From contig JBBELK010001000.1 in NCBI GenBank assembly GCA_037783545.1, positions 744,001-808,000 of the forward strand: 64,000 nucleotides of DNA, read 5' to 3'. Positions 1 through 11,003 of this stretch are shown here, in pieces. The translations under genes were made by a program, and so were the position numbers. Below the pieces are notes generated by a model. It was not told the origin of the DNA and did no database searches. It was given only the letters and a program-made list of their open reading frames with translations. Origin of the DNA: Henricia sp. BOLD:AAB3569 (Eukaryota; Echinodermata; Asteroidea; Spinulosida; Echinasteridae). Numbering within the stretch: the first letter of the stretch is position 1; each line of letters begins with the position of its first letter.

Positions 1-29
1 ACCCAAAATTTTAAATTATACTCGAAAAC

Positions 30-310
30 GAAGGTCTCATATGGCGTGTGGAACGTTGCACTATTCGATAATGCACAAATATATGTGCGATGTTTGATAT
101 ATATGTGCGATGTTTGATATATATGTGCGATGTTTTTTTTCATATGTATGCGATATTGAAAATATATGTGCAATAATTTGACATATATATGCAATGTTTT
201 TTTTCATATGTAGGCCTATGCGATGTTAAAAATATATGTGCAATAATTTGACATATATATGCAATGTTAAAAATATATGTGCGATATTTCGACATATATG
301 TGGGATATTT
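30..310. repeat. AT-rich tandem array (left copy)
   Basis: Degenerate tandem repeats of the unit ATATATGTGCGATGTTT and a variant ATATGTGCAATAATTTGAC fill about 70-300. The flank before the array (about 40-75, containing GGCGTGTGGAACGTT) and the array itself recur as reverse complement at 23400-23760, so both are copies of one repeat module in opposite orientation. No coding potential; the ORFs across it are low-complexity. Confidence 0.85.
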
Positions 311-340
311 CAATGTGTGGGGTCGCGGTATTCGTGATAT

Positions 341-665
341 GTGGGTATGATCTTTCATAGATTGGTTCCCGATCCCTATAGATTGGTTCGCTTATTGCGA
401 AAGTGTGGAATATGTGGACTGGAACCAGTCTATTCTCCTGTGTGGAATATGTGGACGGGAACCAGTCTAGATATTTCAATGTACATGCTAGACTGGTTCC
501 CGGTCCACATATTCAACATACAGCGACTAAATAATTCAGTCTAGTCAAAACATTTTTGGTCCGAGTACCAGACTAGGTAGCACCCAGCTATTAATCACGT
601 GATGTGTATCACGTGATGAGAAACACGTGCGCGATGATAACCGTTAATATTCTCCTTTGTTTATT
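341..665. repeat. Repeat with TAGACTGGTTCCCG motifs, left member of an inverted pair
   Basis: The motif GGGAACCAGTCTA / TAGACTGGTTCCCG occurs in both orientations at about 361-505. Positions about 575-665 (CACCCAGCTATTAATCACGTG onward) match the reverse complement of 4415-4505. The sequence TGTGGAATATGTGGACGGGA also recurs at about 4560. The motif appears again near 22160 and 30700, so it marks a dispersed family. The pair 575/4505 probably bounds an older element into which the 665-1437 and 2105-4366 elements inserted. Confidence 0.65.
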
Positions 666-1021
666 CGGAGACGTAAAGAGAAAAATGGGTTTTGTTTGTG
701 TATTTTAACTTAGCAATGAAAATAGTGTCCAAAAATAATATCGATGAGGAAAAAAATTCAATGCAATCCCCAGTTTCGGGATGTGGAAGCTTTATGAAGT
801 TGCTCATGGTAGCCACAGACCTTTGTGGATGTGGAAGCAAAAAGGTTAATTTTAATTACTGCACTTTTCTAAAGAACAATTATTGTGCAAAACATCGGTC
901 TTTTCGGCAATATATACGGATTGAGAACGCGAAATTTCAGAATGGTCATGAGAAAACTATGAAAAATTATATGGTATCAACATTTCAACCCCTATTGGAA
1001 AAATGGTAGGGGGGGGGGGGT

Positions 1022-1057
<36 letters not shown>

Positions 1058-1104
1058 GGGGTGCATCTGCTCAAAAATGTGATCTGGACACGCTCCTTTA
1101 AAGG
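665..1104 (-). mobile_element. MITE-like repeat family M1, copy 1 (inverted)
   Basis: This is the reverse-strand partner of 1105-1437; together they make a palindrome of about 770 bp, with its centre at AAAGGAGCG near 1100. Shared landmarks are a CCAGATCACATTTTTGAGC end, GGATGTGGAAGCAAAAAGG, AAAACATCGGTC and a TTCTCAATC block. Related copies lie at 15421-15765, 52555-53117 and 56460-56780. No transposase frame is visible, so this is a non-autonomous element. Confidence 0.7.
1011..1056. repeat. Poly-G tract
   Basis: An almost pure run of about 45 G with isolated T, inside the M1 copy. It is a potential G-quadruplex and a likely place for length error in the assembly. Confidence 0.95.
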
Positions 1105-1437
1105 AGCGCCAGATCACATTTTTGAGCCACCCATTTTTCCCATGGAAATTGAGATTTTGATATCTTATTGTCTGTCAAATTTTTCTCGTTACCATAAAGA
1201 AATTTCACGTTCTCAATCTGTATATATTTTAAGGATATCGCCGGAAATAGACCGATGTTTTGCAAAATAATTTATCTGGCTGGTTCCATAGAACAGTGCA
1301 GTACCTTTTTGCTTCCATGCATCCAAACTGGTAGGGGGATTGCATTCCGTCGATATTATTTTTGGGAGGTATTGTATGATTGCTAAGAAAACAGACAAAC
1401 AAAACCCATTTTTACTGAAAACGCTCCTTAAAGGGCC
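1105..1437 (+). mobile_element. MITE-like repeat family M1, copy 2
   Basis: Begins AAAGGAGCGCCAGATCAC and ends near AACGCTCCTTAAAGG, giving terminal inverted repeats built on CTCCTTTAAAGG. The internal landmarks match the other copies: TTCTCAATCTGTATAT, AAGGATATCG, CGATGTTTTGCAAA, CTTTTTGCTTCCA. Head-to-head with copy 1. Confidence 0.7.
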
Positions 1438-2104
1438 CCTTATTTAGGATTTTTATCAATAAAATCTATGCTTTAAAACCACTTTACTCAGTTAAAGTCA
1501 TAAAAATCCTATTTGGAGCTTGCTTTGGGGGTTAAAACAAAGGTTTTTAGTTTTTATGCTAATGAAAATATGCATATTCATGACCAAGGTCACGACGTCA
1601 CAAGAGGCAAACACAGGAAAATCACATTGAACTGTGCACAAACGATTCCACTTTTTTCTCAATTTTCCTGAAACTTTTGTAATCCATGGCTGTTTGAGTT
1701 TGTTTTACATGTTGCCTGCTGTAAGCCATGACAAAACTGGGGGTAGAAACTGCAGCAATTTGCCACAAGTCCAACTTGAAGTCTTATGTTTTTTCCTAAC
1801 TTTTCCCTTCTGTCTTCCTTATGTGATGCACTCAAAACAGCGCCCTCTGTCTGTGATTTATTGCAATGAAATCTTCAAAGTTGAAAAATGCCACCTTTTA
1901 TTGATTTTACATCCAAACGAACAATAGTATGTCTTGCTGAACAAGTAATCCGTCATTATGAAGCAAAGCTTAGGCACAAAGTTATTTAGGATGTCACAGG
2001 CCCTTTAAGTTTAACGGCGAGTCACCCTTGCGGGCCCCATAACCTTTATTTCTGACCTTCATCCGTCGCGTAGCCTATGGCACGTGGTATGGTTTATTCA
2101 ATAA
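1438..2104. other. Intergenic, no recognised feature
   Basis: AT-rich sequence. The open frame at 1634-1927 lacks family resemblance, good codon structure and convincing splice signals; I see nothing I can support here. Confidence 0.5.
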
Positions 2105-4366
2105 GCCTTATACGTATCTGGCGGCCATCTTGAAAATAGCGCCACCATTCGACTTGTTGGAGACAGTCAAAGGGAACACTTTGGCTGCTGGCGCTCGTGG
2201 ATTACGCACGTTTGTATGGTCATAACAAATATTAGGTAGGTTTATTGCCAGATTTTGCAATTTATGCTCATTGTGCAGGCCTTTAGTGTCAATTTTTGAG
2301 TTTGTACGGTAATATAGAAGGAGTAAAAGCAAAATTTATCGACTCAATTTTTGTAATTTAGACAGAAACCATGGATCAATTATCAAGCAAATACAGTTGA
2401 TTGCCCGGTTCCGCAAACGAAAATTGTCCGAGGCGCCCGGCCGCACAAAATCTACTTTTATGGAAAGATAATCAGCCAGAAATATCCGGAATTTATTCAG
2501 CTATCCAAGACACTAAACATTTTTATAATAATCGGTTGGAAAAAAATGCTTCCGAGCAATTTTTAGAGGTAGGAAAATTGCCCGGTTTCGCAAAAGTTTG
2601 CCGGTTCCGCAAATAGCGCCTATTAGTATTAGCATATAGAAAGTCTAGCTTGTAAACTGCACACGACAACACGTGTGCGACCTGAATGATGAAGCATACA
2701 ATTTGCTAGTATATTAAGCTTTTTATTATTTTATTTTTTCCAGATTCCAGTTGTATAGACCGACAGCATAGCTACTTCTAATGGAGAGATAAACATTATT
2801 ACCCTTAAGACGAGTTGGTTTGATTAAAGAATTTCATACAACATATAGGGGCCTATTACGGTCAAAGAATCAAAAATTCGTCAATAGAAAAACTAGAACA
2901 ATGTTCCTCCAACGTGTGCTTTTAAATTATTTCAGAGTGCTGTTATATACATGTGTCCGAACATTTTAAAACTTTCAACAGCTACAAGACACATATTACA
3001 TTCCATTTATACTGTTGGTGACCGTTTCTTGATTTATAAATTCTGTTAATGTCTCTTTATCTTAAATCAAACATTTTACATAGTTCGACATAATACACGG
3101 TACTAATATGATACTCTACGCTTTGTTTTTATGCATCGTTCATTGTTGCAGCGTGCATTTATTTCTATTTTTCTTTTGTTTAATAGCCAGAGGTAAATTG
3201 GTTTTTTTTCTTCTTGTTATCCCCAAAACAAAACAATTTTTAGTTCATCCAATTGGCCTTTTGCGTGTAACATTTGCATAGCCTCCACATAGCAACAAGA
3301 TTTGTTTTTCTGGTGAAGTAGATAATTAGTGTACATGACTATGTATAAAAATAAAGTATTCATGTAAAACATGCAAATGGCTAATTCAGCATGTTTTCCA
3401 TGTTTTGGGAGTGAAAATTTCCACTGATAATATCTCTAAAAATGCAGGAAAGCAGTTGCACTAAATCCTGATGATGTTCGGTATTCCTCTGCAGGGATGG
3501 TCTAGAATAAAACAGAGATAAAGCATGGATGAAGTACAAGTTTAGGCTACATGACTTGCTAAAAATAACCAGCATTATAGTTGTTAAAATCCCTGTATTT
3601 TGGAAACCCCAAAGTCGCCACCAAATCTGAATCTGATAGATATTTAGTTGGCAAAGCCTCCATCAGGAAACATCACATCAACTTGTTGTACAAAAATGAT
3701 ACAAAAGCAAATTAAGTTTCAGGAAAATCTAGAGGAATCACATCCCGGCAAAATGCACGAGTTTGAAATGAAGCAATGACCATTCTGAGCTACCGTGACA
3801 CGCGTGCACACGGCCGGCCATGTCGGAAATACAAGACATTCTATATGCTAAGGCGCTATTTGCGGAACCGGCTAACTTTTGCGAAACCGGGCAATCTTCC
3901 TACCTCTCAAAATTGCTCGGAAGCATTTTTTCAAACCGATTGTTATAAAAATGTTCAGTGTCTTGGATAGCTGAATAAATTCAGGATATTTCTGGCTGAT
4001 TACCTTTCCTTAAAATTAGGTTTTTGTGCGGCCGGGCGCCTCGGACAATTTTCGTTTGCGGAACCGGGCAATCAACTGTATTTGCTTGATAATTGATCCA
4101 TGGTTTCTGTCTAAATTACAAAAATTGAGTCGATAAATTTTGCTTTTACTCCTTCTATATTACCGTACAAACTCAAAAATTGCCACTAAAGGCATGCACA
4201 ATGAGCATAAATTGCAAAATCTGGCAATAAACCTACCTAATATTTGTTATGACCATACAAACGTGCGTAATCCACGAGCGCCAGCAGCCAAAGTGTTCCC
4301 TTCGACTGTCTCCAACAAGTCGAATGGTGGCGCTATTTTCAAGATGGCCGCCAGATACGTATAAGG
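2105..4366. mobile_element. Large foldback element with arms of about 520 bp
   Basis: Positions 2105-2625 and about 3845-4366 are near-identical inverted repeats. The outer end is GCCTTATACGTATCTGGCGG and the inner end lies near TTTGCGGAACCGGC. The same 74-residue frame appears on opposite strands at 2108-2332 and 4140-4364 purely because of this symmetry. The inner 1.2 kb has no transposase frame. The arms contain GCCCGGTTCCGCAAACGAAA-like words. Known foldback/MITE elements have this layout; superfamily unknown. Confidence 0.85.
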
Positions 4367-4414
4367 CATAGAGTTGTATAAGCCGTAAAACTCTATGGTA
4401 TAAGGCTTATTATG

Positions 4415-4600
4415 TCACGCCTAATTAACAAAGGAGAAACGGCTTTCATCGCGCACGTGTTTCTCATCACGTTATACACATCATTAATAGCTGGGTGCTA
4501 CCCACAATTCCGTTTACGCACATATATTGAAAGATCATATGCCCACATATCACGTCTCCTGTGTGGAATATGTGGACGGGAACCAGTCTAAAACACCGCA
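4415..4600. repeat. Right member of the 575-665 inverted pair
   Basis: The sequence GCGCACGTGTTTCTCATCACG through GCTGGGTGCTACC is the inverted counterpart of about 575-665. It is followed at 4551-4595 by a GGGAACCAGTCTA motif in the same orientation as at 435-475. Confidence 0.65.
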
Positions 4601-4606
4601 CACATA

Positions 4607-5075
4607 GGCTGCGTTCGGGCGTGTACTCGTGTTAACACGAGTTATATCCTGCGCGAGTGAACGGCAAGAATAACGACACTCGGGTCAGTGCGAGTATGCT
4701 CTCACTACTCCCCAACAAATGGGGAGTGTGCTCGTACTCCTGTCAAGTGTCATGTGATTTGTACGAAGATGGTGGAATATGGGTGGGATTTTTGGTGAAT
4801 TTGCTTAACGTGTTAACTCAATAACTGAAACAATAACTCACTAAGGTTTGTTTTAGACGGCATCAAAGGTTCTCACGACTTACGGCCTGTATTTCCTCAG
4901 TTTCTTGTGAGCAATGAAACGGCATTTTTTTGTGCAGTGATGGCAAGAGACGGCCATCTTCACTGATTGCCATTCGCGCACGCGGACTGCGGATTTGCCG
5001 TTCGCGTGATGTGACCTGAGTGCAATGCGCACGCATTACTCCCGAGTAACGAGAACTGCACGCCCGAACGCAGCC
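4607..5075. mobile_element. MITE family M2, full-length copy (469 bp)
   Basis: Bounded by inverted termini GGCTGCGTTCGGGCGTG and CACGCCCGAACGCAGCC. A near-identical copy occupies 21438-21906, and partial copies lie at about 5080-5300 and 10850-11003. No coding frame; non-autonomous DNA element. TA lies on both sides of this copy, but the other copies do not show a clear TA duplication, so the target-site rule is unsettled. Confidence 0.85.
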
Positions 5076-5079
5076 TATA

Positions 5080-5300
5080 TGGCCGTAAGTCGTGAGAAGC
5101 TTTGATGCCGTCTAAATTAAACAAACCTTAGTGATTTATTGTTTCAGTTATTGAGTTGACACGTTGAGCAAATTCACCAAAAATCCCACCCATATTCCAA
5201 CATCTTCGTACAAATCACATGACACTTGACAGGAGTACAACCCTCCCCCTTTGTTGGGGTATATTTATTCATGACGGACCAAAACGAGGCTATAGTTCCA
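5080..5300 (-). mobile_element. Partial M2 copy, inverted, plus flank shared with 10850
   Basis: Reverse complement of the middle of M2 (TAAGTCGTGAGAAGCTTTGA to CACTTGACAGGAGTAC). It is followed by ATTCATGACGGACCAAAACG, which also occurs inverted near 10860-10895 next to another partial M2. The shared junction means the two partial copies descend from one rearranged element. Confidence 0.7.
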
Positions 5301-5536
5301 CTCATTTCAGTGCCGGATTGTATGCGTGCGATTAGACCCGTGAACGTGGCTTGTAAACTACGCCACGTTCTTGTGTCATTTTGAACCTGGCGAAGTTGTC
5401 CCTCTGACTCCCTCCGTTACACACACTGGATGTTATTTTGCCCATGTAATAAGTACTCACATATGAAGCTGTCTTGAAATCTGTTTGTACGTCAAAACTT
5501 GCATTTGACGAAATTTGAGGAAAATTCTGGCACCAG

Positions 5537-5836
5537 GGCTGCGTTCCAAACACGCGAACATTGCAAACGTTTTCATCGTTCGCCAACAACCGGTACCCGG
5601 CTTTCCATAGACGAGTGCACAAAAGCATTGTAACCAGTGGCGAACGTTGGCAACGTTCGCGTATTTGGAACGCAGCCCAGGACTTCATGAACTGGGCTGC
5701 GTTCCAAATACGCGAACGTTGCCAACGTTCGCCACTGGTTACAATGCTTTTGTGCACTCGTCTATGGAAAGCCGGGTACCGGTTGTTGGCGAACGATGAA
5801 AACGTTTGCAATGTTCGCGTGTTTGGAACGCAGCCC
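5537..5836. mobile_element. Near-perfect 300 bp palindrome
   Basis: Two arms of about 144 bp (5537-5680 and 5693-5836) are reverse complements with a spacer of about 12 bp. Each arm starts or ends GGCTGCGTTCCAAA. Identical 'proteins' on both strands are a by-product of the symmetry. Partial relatives of the arms occur near 36370-36400 (AACGTTCGCCAGTGGT) and 36868. Probably two head-to-head copies of one MITE. Confidence 0.9.
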
Positions 5837-6649
5837 TGTTGCTACTGCGAGCTGCCATTTTCTCCAAACTGACGCATGCGCATTGCGTTATATTGTGCTG
5901 CCCGTTTCGTATGATCCGACGGCTGTTTACTGTCGCAGCTAAAAGAGACATCGTTTTAGACAAGTTTCAAGTCCTTTCTTCTCTCACCGCACCGCGCACG
6001 GGCGCACTACTCGCCGCGACGCGAAAATTATTTGGCGAGACTGAAATCGAGAGAAAATCTTATTGTTAATTTCCTGAACAAATAACAAGGACCTACTTTA
6101 CAAAAACAAGGAATTCCCAAGCAAAACATGCAAAGCAAATTTACACCTTACGTTGCAACATTAGTTCTTGTGCTTAATTTGGTTTTCAATAAAAAATATA
6201 TATATAACACAAGAAATAGGTGGATCTGGCTTCCTGTAAATATAATTCATCATAAAAGAATATTCTAATTGTTTTTCACTTTAATATCCAAATTGTATTA
6301 ATAACTGAGTTAAAAGATGCAGTCAATACACTTTTCACCTCTTGTGCTATGACATTGATAGCGAGTTGCTATTCATGCTCTAGTGTACGCCTGCTTCTTA
6401 AATCAGAAATACCTGGTCCTTGAAAAATTAGTAAAACGGCCAGGATGGAAAAGATCCTTTCTGATCTTGTTGGTGAACTCGGTTATCAATTGAGTTCACC
6501 ACAAAAACAATCTACAGGTCTTCTTATGGACAACAAGAACGCACCTATAGTGCACGCGCACACGTGACCCGAGCAGCCAATCGTCTGCGGGTTTTTTTTT
6601 TCGGGGTTGCGACATGAAACAGCCGTCGATCTGTTGCACGCAAATACGC

Positions 6650-7050
6650 CGGTTGCGTAATTTTTTTTCCCAGGATGGTAAAGGCCATTGAGAATATTCT
6701 CTGCTTTTGATTGGTGCATTGTAAATGAATATTCATATTTTCTATATAGCGCCCTCAAGAGTTATTAAATAAAAGGGATATAAGAAAGACAATTTAAGGG
6801 TTTGTCGAGTCGTTTGGTAGTCTAGTGGTTAAGACGTGGGACTATTAATCGAGAGATTGTGGGTTCGAATCTCCTCTCTCGTAGTTTTTTTCTTCATTAA
6901 TTGAGGAAAGACCTATAGTCTAACTCTCGAACCACGCAGTTGTGTTAAGTTATTAAAACACTTCAGTATGCAATATATGCATGTGGTTAGGCCAATCAGG
7001 AGCAATCTTCCCTTAACCATCCTGGGGAAAAAAATTACGCGACCCGGTTA
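6650..7050. mobile_element. Inverted-repeat unit flanking a tRNA-like sequence
   Basis: 6650-6720 (TTGCGTAATTTTTTTTCCCA, GGATGGTAAAGG) pairs with 6980-7050 (TTAACCATCCTGGGGAAAAA, ATTACGCGACC). Between them sits the tRNA-like core at 6813-6886. Confidence 0.65.
6813..6886 (+). repeat. tRNA-like sequence with A and B boxes, decayed
   Basis: A-box-like TAGTCTAGTGGTTAAGAC and B-box-like GGGTTCGAATCTC are spaced as in a tRNA gene, with a loop reading CTATTAA (anticodon ATT). The acceptor, anticodon and T stems pair poorly, so I read it as a tRNA-derived SINE head or tRNA pseudogene rather than a working tRNA. Confidence 0.6.
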
Positions 7051-7312
7051 CTCGTCCGGGGTCAGATGTCAGGCTCCCTTGTCAGGTTAAAATCTAATTC
7101 TACACGTTCGTATGGGTCTTTACCGATGGGCAAATTTCGTCGAAATTACACAGCCTGAACAATCGGACGGGAAAATTTAGATTTCTAGGTGAGTACTCAA
7201 CACCCATACGGAATTATGGATGGCGGATCGATTTTCGCTAGGTTCAAAATGACACAAGAACGTGGCGTTGTATACAACGCCACGTTCACGGGTCTAGCGT
7301 GCGATAAGCCTA

Positions 7313-8619
7313 CGAACGTACTGATGTGCTCCAAGTTGACAGCGTAAAACTTCGTCGTTTGGACCTTTTTAGGTTTGCTTTTGTAGATTTCTGAGTGATA
7401 ATGACCGACAGAAGCAGGGGCACATCAAAATTAGGAGAGACGAAGGACAGATCTTTGAAGGACATTTTTTAAAAATTATTTTGAACCGTGTCCGGAAATT
7501 GGGCCATGCAGCGACGATGACTCTTTTTCCTCCCTCTGTCATGTCTGTTGATTTATTACGGGTAAGAATTTACAAGTCGGACATCACGATAAGTTGAAAA
7601 ATGACTAATTAACTAATGTTAGCCGTCAGTAAGTGCATATCTGATTGAAAAACAAAAATTTGGCAGGAAGAAATTACGATTCATATTTGAACAAATCTTT
7701 GCCATTTTTCAGCCGATCTCATATTCGTATAATTTATGAGGCAGTACAAGAAGTCTGACTTGTAAATTCTCTCCTTTTTCATATAAAATGGTACCACTGG
7801 TAAGAGTTGAGAAGTTGATCAGAATTTATTTTCTTTAAAATGACCCATCTAGCATTGGAATGTGCATATTTGATGGAATAAATTTCAAGTGGAAAACATT
7901 TAAGATTTTGTTCAGCCTGTGTCTCATATGTTTTGCACACAAGGTCTGAAGCCATGATCAACTTCTCAATTATTTCGGGTACCTTTGTGCGAGAAATTGA
8001 CAATTACAGTTTTTTTTTTGACAATTTGCAAATGAATTATTTAGGCCTAGGCCTACCATTAAAAAAAATCATGCATCAAAGCAGCATGTATTTTAAAGGT
8101 TTTTGAATTATTAATGAGTGAAATTTTAAAAGGCACCTTTAGTTCTGTAATGCTGTGCGTACCATTTTAAAAGTTTACCAATCAATTGTCAATCGTGTCT
8201 CTAAACCTAATGAAGGAAAGCAATGATTGAAAGATAGGGCCTGAACATTTTCTTGTGATAAGCAGATTAATTAAGGTCTTAGTTGCTAATGCAGGCACGT
8301 CAGTCTTTCCACAAATCTAATTTTTTAACAGAAAAATAATTGATGAGTGATGACTAGAGTCTATACATGTAAATTGTAAAGAATAAACAAACTTGGAGGT
8401 CGGAGTTCAATTGTAATGTAGCATTTATTTTGTGTAGTCGGAGGCATGCATGCTTCCAAGTGGACTCAAACTGTCAAATTTTGTTCACATGTACACTTGT
8501 CTAAGACTCTATACAGGAGCAGGGGTCGATATCACAAAGATTTGTGACGCGTCGCAGATATAGCCACATCCATCGCAACTCGCTGAACCTGTTGCGAGAT
8601 GCATGGGTGCTGTTTAAGC
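7313..8619. repeat. Mostly unannotated stretch with one small foldback
   Basis: Within 7790-7985 the ends GAGAAGTTGATCA and TGATCAACTTCTC are inverted, and TATGTTTTGCACACAAGG plus CCATGATCAACTT recur at 10340-10400 and, weaker, 13180-13215. The rest of the stretch is AT-rich with no supportable gene. Confidence 0.5.
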
Positions 8620-8760
8620 TTATAGGCACAGGCTCGAAAGCAATGCGCGCGCGCCAAATTCGTGCCACAAAATACGCAGCTCCATGCCTTTGCTATGGAG
8701 CTGCGTATTTCGTGGCACGAATTTGGCGCGTGTGCATTGCTGAAGAGCCTGTGCCTTTAG
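8620..8760. mobile_element. Foldback MITE family M3, copy 1
   Basis: Inverted ends ATAGGCACAGGCTCG and GAGCCTGTGCCTTTA enclose a second stem of TACGCAGCTCCAT and ATGGAGCTGCGTA. The whole unit folds on itself. A second member with the same ends is at 28542-28630. Confidence 0.85.
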
Positions 8761-9972
8761 GCAGGAATGTACATGTTAGGGATGTCAGTAGGCGGTCAAA
8801 ATTTTGCCTGAAATCTCAGGAACTTTTGCCTGAAATGTGTATAAACATGCAGTTATGTACAGACGAACAAAATGAAAAAGCCTGAAATCAGGCAATTGCC
8901 TGAACTCTGACATCCCTGACATATGTACCTTCATAGCTCAGAAAAATTAACTTTCAAAATCCACTAGCTAATCTCATGACATCAGTAAGCCAAGCAGCAC
9001 CGTGAAATTGGGCACAGTGGAGCTTTCATAAGAGCACACAAAGTGTGTCTACATGTATTCACTCCTTGGACAGTTTGCTCAAAATTTCAACAAAAATGTT
9101 AAATACATGTACAGTGGAGGTTCATTTATGATTATCAAACAACTGTTGTAGTTGCATGTACATCTGCCAAGTAGGCCTCCATGTTATGTGAATACACCAT
9201 GGAGTGTACATGTATGTACTTTAATGTAGCTGATCACATGCTCAAAATAGAATGTGTCAGTTTTGTGTGTGGTTGTCCTTTGCAATTAACATAAGTCACA
9301 AAGTCCATACAGCTAGATGCAGGGCATTTGGGGGAAAAGTCTTGTGTAGCTGTAATTTTATCATCATTTATCAAATATGGAAGCCCCAGACACGAAGTAG
9401 CAACAAGACATTTTACTTAAAGAAGACCAAAGCGTGGAGACAAAGGATTGCACACTCTTCTGTCGGGAGAAGCCGCAAGTAGTCGGGAAGTATACGGACT
9501 GATGAGAATCCCGTGTAGATGGAGGTCAATCTTATTCCTCATTTTCTGAAAAAAAAGCAAAGGAATCGCTTTTGTTAGGAATTTGCCTAAAACGGCATTT
9601 AATTGTAATTACTAAATTCATTATGCACATTAAGGACAGCCTTGTCCATGGTCTCTACTACACTATATCAAGCAGGTACGAGTTGTATGCACACAGCTGA
9701 ACTCAACACTTGTGTATAGGCACTGCAAAAGTGCCCCGTTTTAACATGATTTTTGTAATATCAGCATGAAAAGCTTCTTATAAAGGTGGATCTATTCTTG
9801 TATTAATAATTTGTCACTGTTCCCCTAGTATAGAGACTGCAAAAGTGAATGTACTAGTAAATGCTCAACATGGGTTTGTGTGTGCCAGCATGGGTGGAGT
9901 GACTGCTACCTTAAATGTGACATTGGAATTTTTGGTTAGAAAAGACCCTAATTAAGTTACAACAAATTTTAC
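8761..9972. other. Intergenic, no recognised gene
   Basis: AT-rich with many TACATGT words. A possible acceptor on the minus strand (poly-pyrimidine then CAG, exon start 9545) is followed by a 39-codon open frame, but its phase does not fit the candidate exon at 9973-10047. Confidence 0.4.
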
Positions 9973-10047
9973 CTCGCAGAAATACTTTGCCGACAGAGAT
10001 TCCATCTTCCATGCCGTACTTTATTGCAACACTGCTAATTTGTGGGT
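9973..10047 (-). CDS. Orphan candidate exon, unknown protein
   Basis: On the minus strand a pyrimidine-rich tract ending CTCCTCAG is followed by 75 bp open in one frame and then by a donor GAG|GTAAAA. The only open reading starts after a 2-nt split codon and gives PQISSVAIKYGMEDGISVGK followed by VFLR. I do not recognise the protein. No neighbouring exon with matching phase could be found (short candidates near 10680-10720 and 9545 do not fit), so this may be a single exon of a gene with distant partners or chance. Confidence 0.25.
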
Positions 10048-10309
10048 CTGAGGAGTAGAAAACGAAAGAGAAAGAGATTGTTAGAATGCAATGGAGCATG
10101 ACATAATTAAAGTGTTTTCATTGCTAAAATCCTGACCTGAAAGTTTAATGACCGAATTTACCCTAGTATTTGTCCTCCAGATTAAAAGTGTGAATAATAG
10201 AGCCGATGTTTTTCTGCTAGCAGCTACGTGCGTTTCCCCACATGGCTATTTTCCCCCTCCCCCCAAAAAAACATATGGAGGACAAACTTGGGACGGTCAT
10301 CACCTTGAC

Positions 10310-10405
10310 AAGATTTGGGAAGTTGATCATAAAAATGTTGAATGTTTTGCACAGTATGCACACAAGGTATGAATTAGCCATGATCAACTTCCCAATTCTT
10401 TTCGA
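10310..10405. repeat. Small foldback related to 7790-7985
   Basis: Inverted ends GGGAAGTTGATCA and TGATCAACTTCCC, with GTTTTGCAC and CACACAAGGT inside. Confidence 0.6.
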
Positions 10406-10849
10406 AATTTGTTAACATTTCCATGCTAATATTACAATTTCTTAACAGAATTTCACGTTTTAGTGGTTGATTTTAATATGCCGTAATAAAGGAAAATGTA
10501 GTGCAGGGAATTCAGTACAATTTTACCACGAAGGCACGACACGAGCATGACAGTGAATCTGCATGTACTGTGTACATGCATGGTGTAGTGTAGGCATATG
10601 CAAACATGCATGTCGTTCGTTACGATATTTCATCAGGTTATGCGGATGTAAACACCATCATTTTACAGCATTCCTACCTTTCAAATCTTGCACCTACGCC
10701 GCTGAGAAGTACCTGCATTCTTTGCAAACTGTCTGTCTTTTGATATAACCCTGGAGTCGACCATGAATCGACGAAACTTGAGGCTAAGCTAAGGTCCCTT
10801 GCGTTGACGTCGATAGCTGCCATACATCGTGCGTGCGTTGAATGGTTTG

Positions 10850-11003
10850 TTTACTTTTCGGAGGAACTATAGCCTCGCTTTGGTCCGTTTATGAATAAAT
10901 CTTAAAGGCGTATACTCTCACTGACCCGAGTGTCGTTATTCTTGCCGTTCACGCGCACAGGAGTATAACTCGTGTTAACACGAGTACACGCCCGAACGCA
11001 GCC
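10850..11003 (-). mobile_element. Partial M2 MITE
   Basis: Ends CACGCCCGAACGCAGCC and carries CTGACCCGAGTGTCG in reverse-complement order relative to the full copy at 4607. It begins with the TATAGCCTCG / GGTCCGTTTATG flank that is inverted near 5260-5300. Confidence 0.75.

Larger units (their letters stand above)
5318..7312. mobile_element. Composite foldback element carrying nested insertions
   Basis: The ends are inverted copies: 5318-5400 (AACGTGGCTTGTAAACTACG, TTCTTGTGTCATTTTGAACC) and 7230-7312 (GGTTCAAAATGACACAAGAA, CACGTTCACGGGTCTAGCG). The interior holds a perfect-looking palindromic MITE (5537-5836) and an inverted-repeat unit with a tRNA-like core (6650-7050). No transposase frame seen. 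Confidence 0.7.

Noticed and set aside
5332..5872. Open frames of 103-159 codons giving the same MQTFSSFANNRY peptide on both strands
   Set aside because: They are the two arms of a near-perfect palindrome; the identity is symmetry, not coding.
6813..6886. Functional tRNA-Asn(ATT)
   Set aside because: A and B boxes are fine but the acceptor, anticodon and T stems do not pair.
10680..10720. 35-bp candidate exon on the minus strand near the orphan exon
   Set aside because: Its phase does not join to 9973-10047 without a stop or an odd acceptor.
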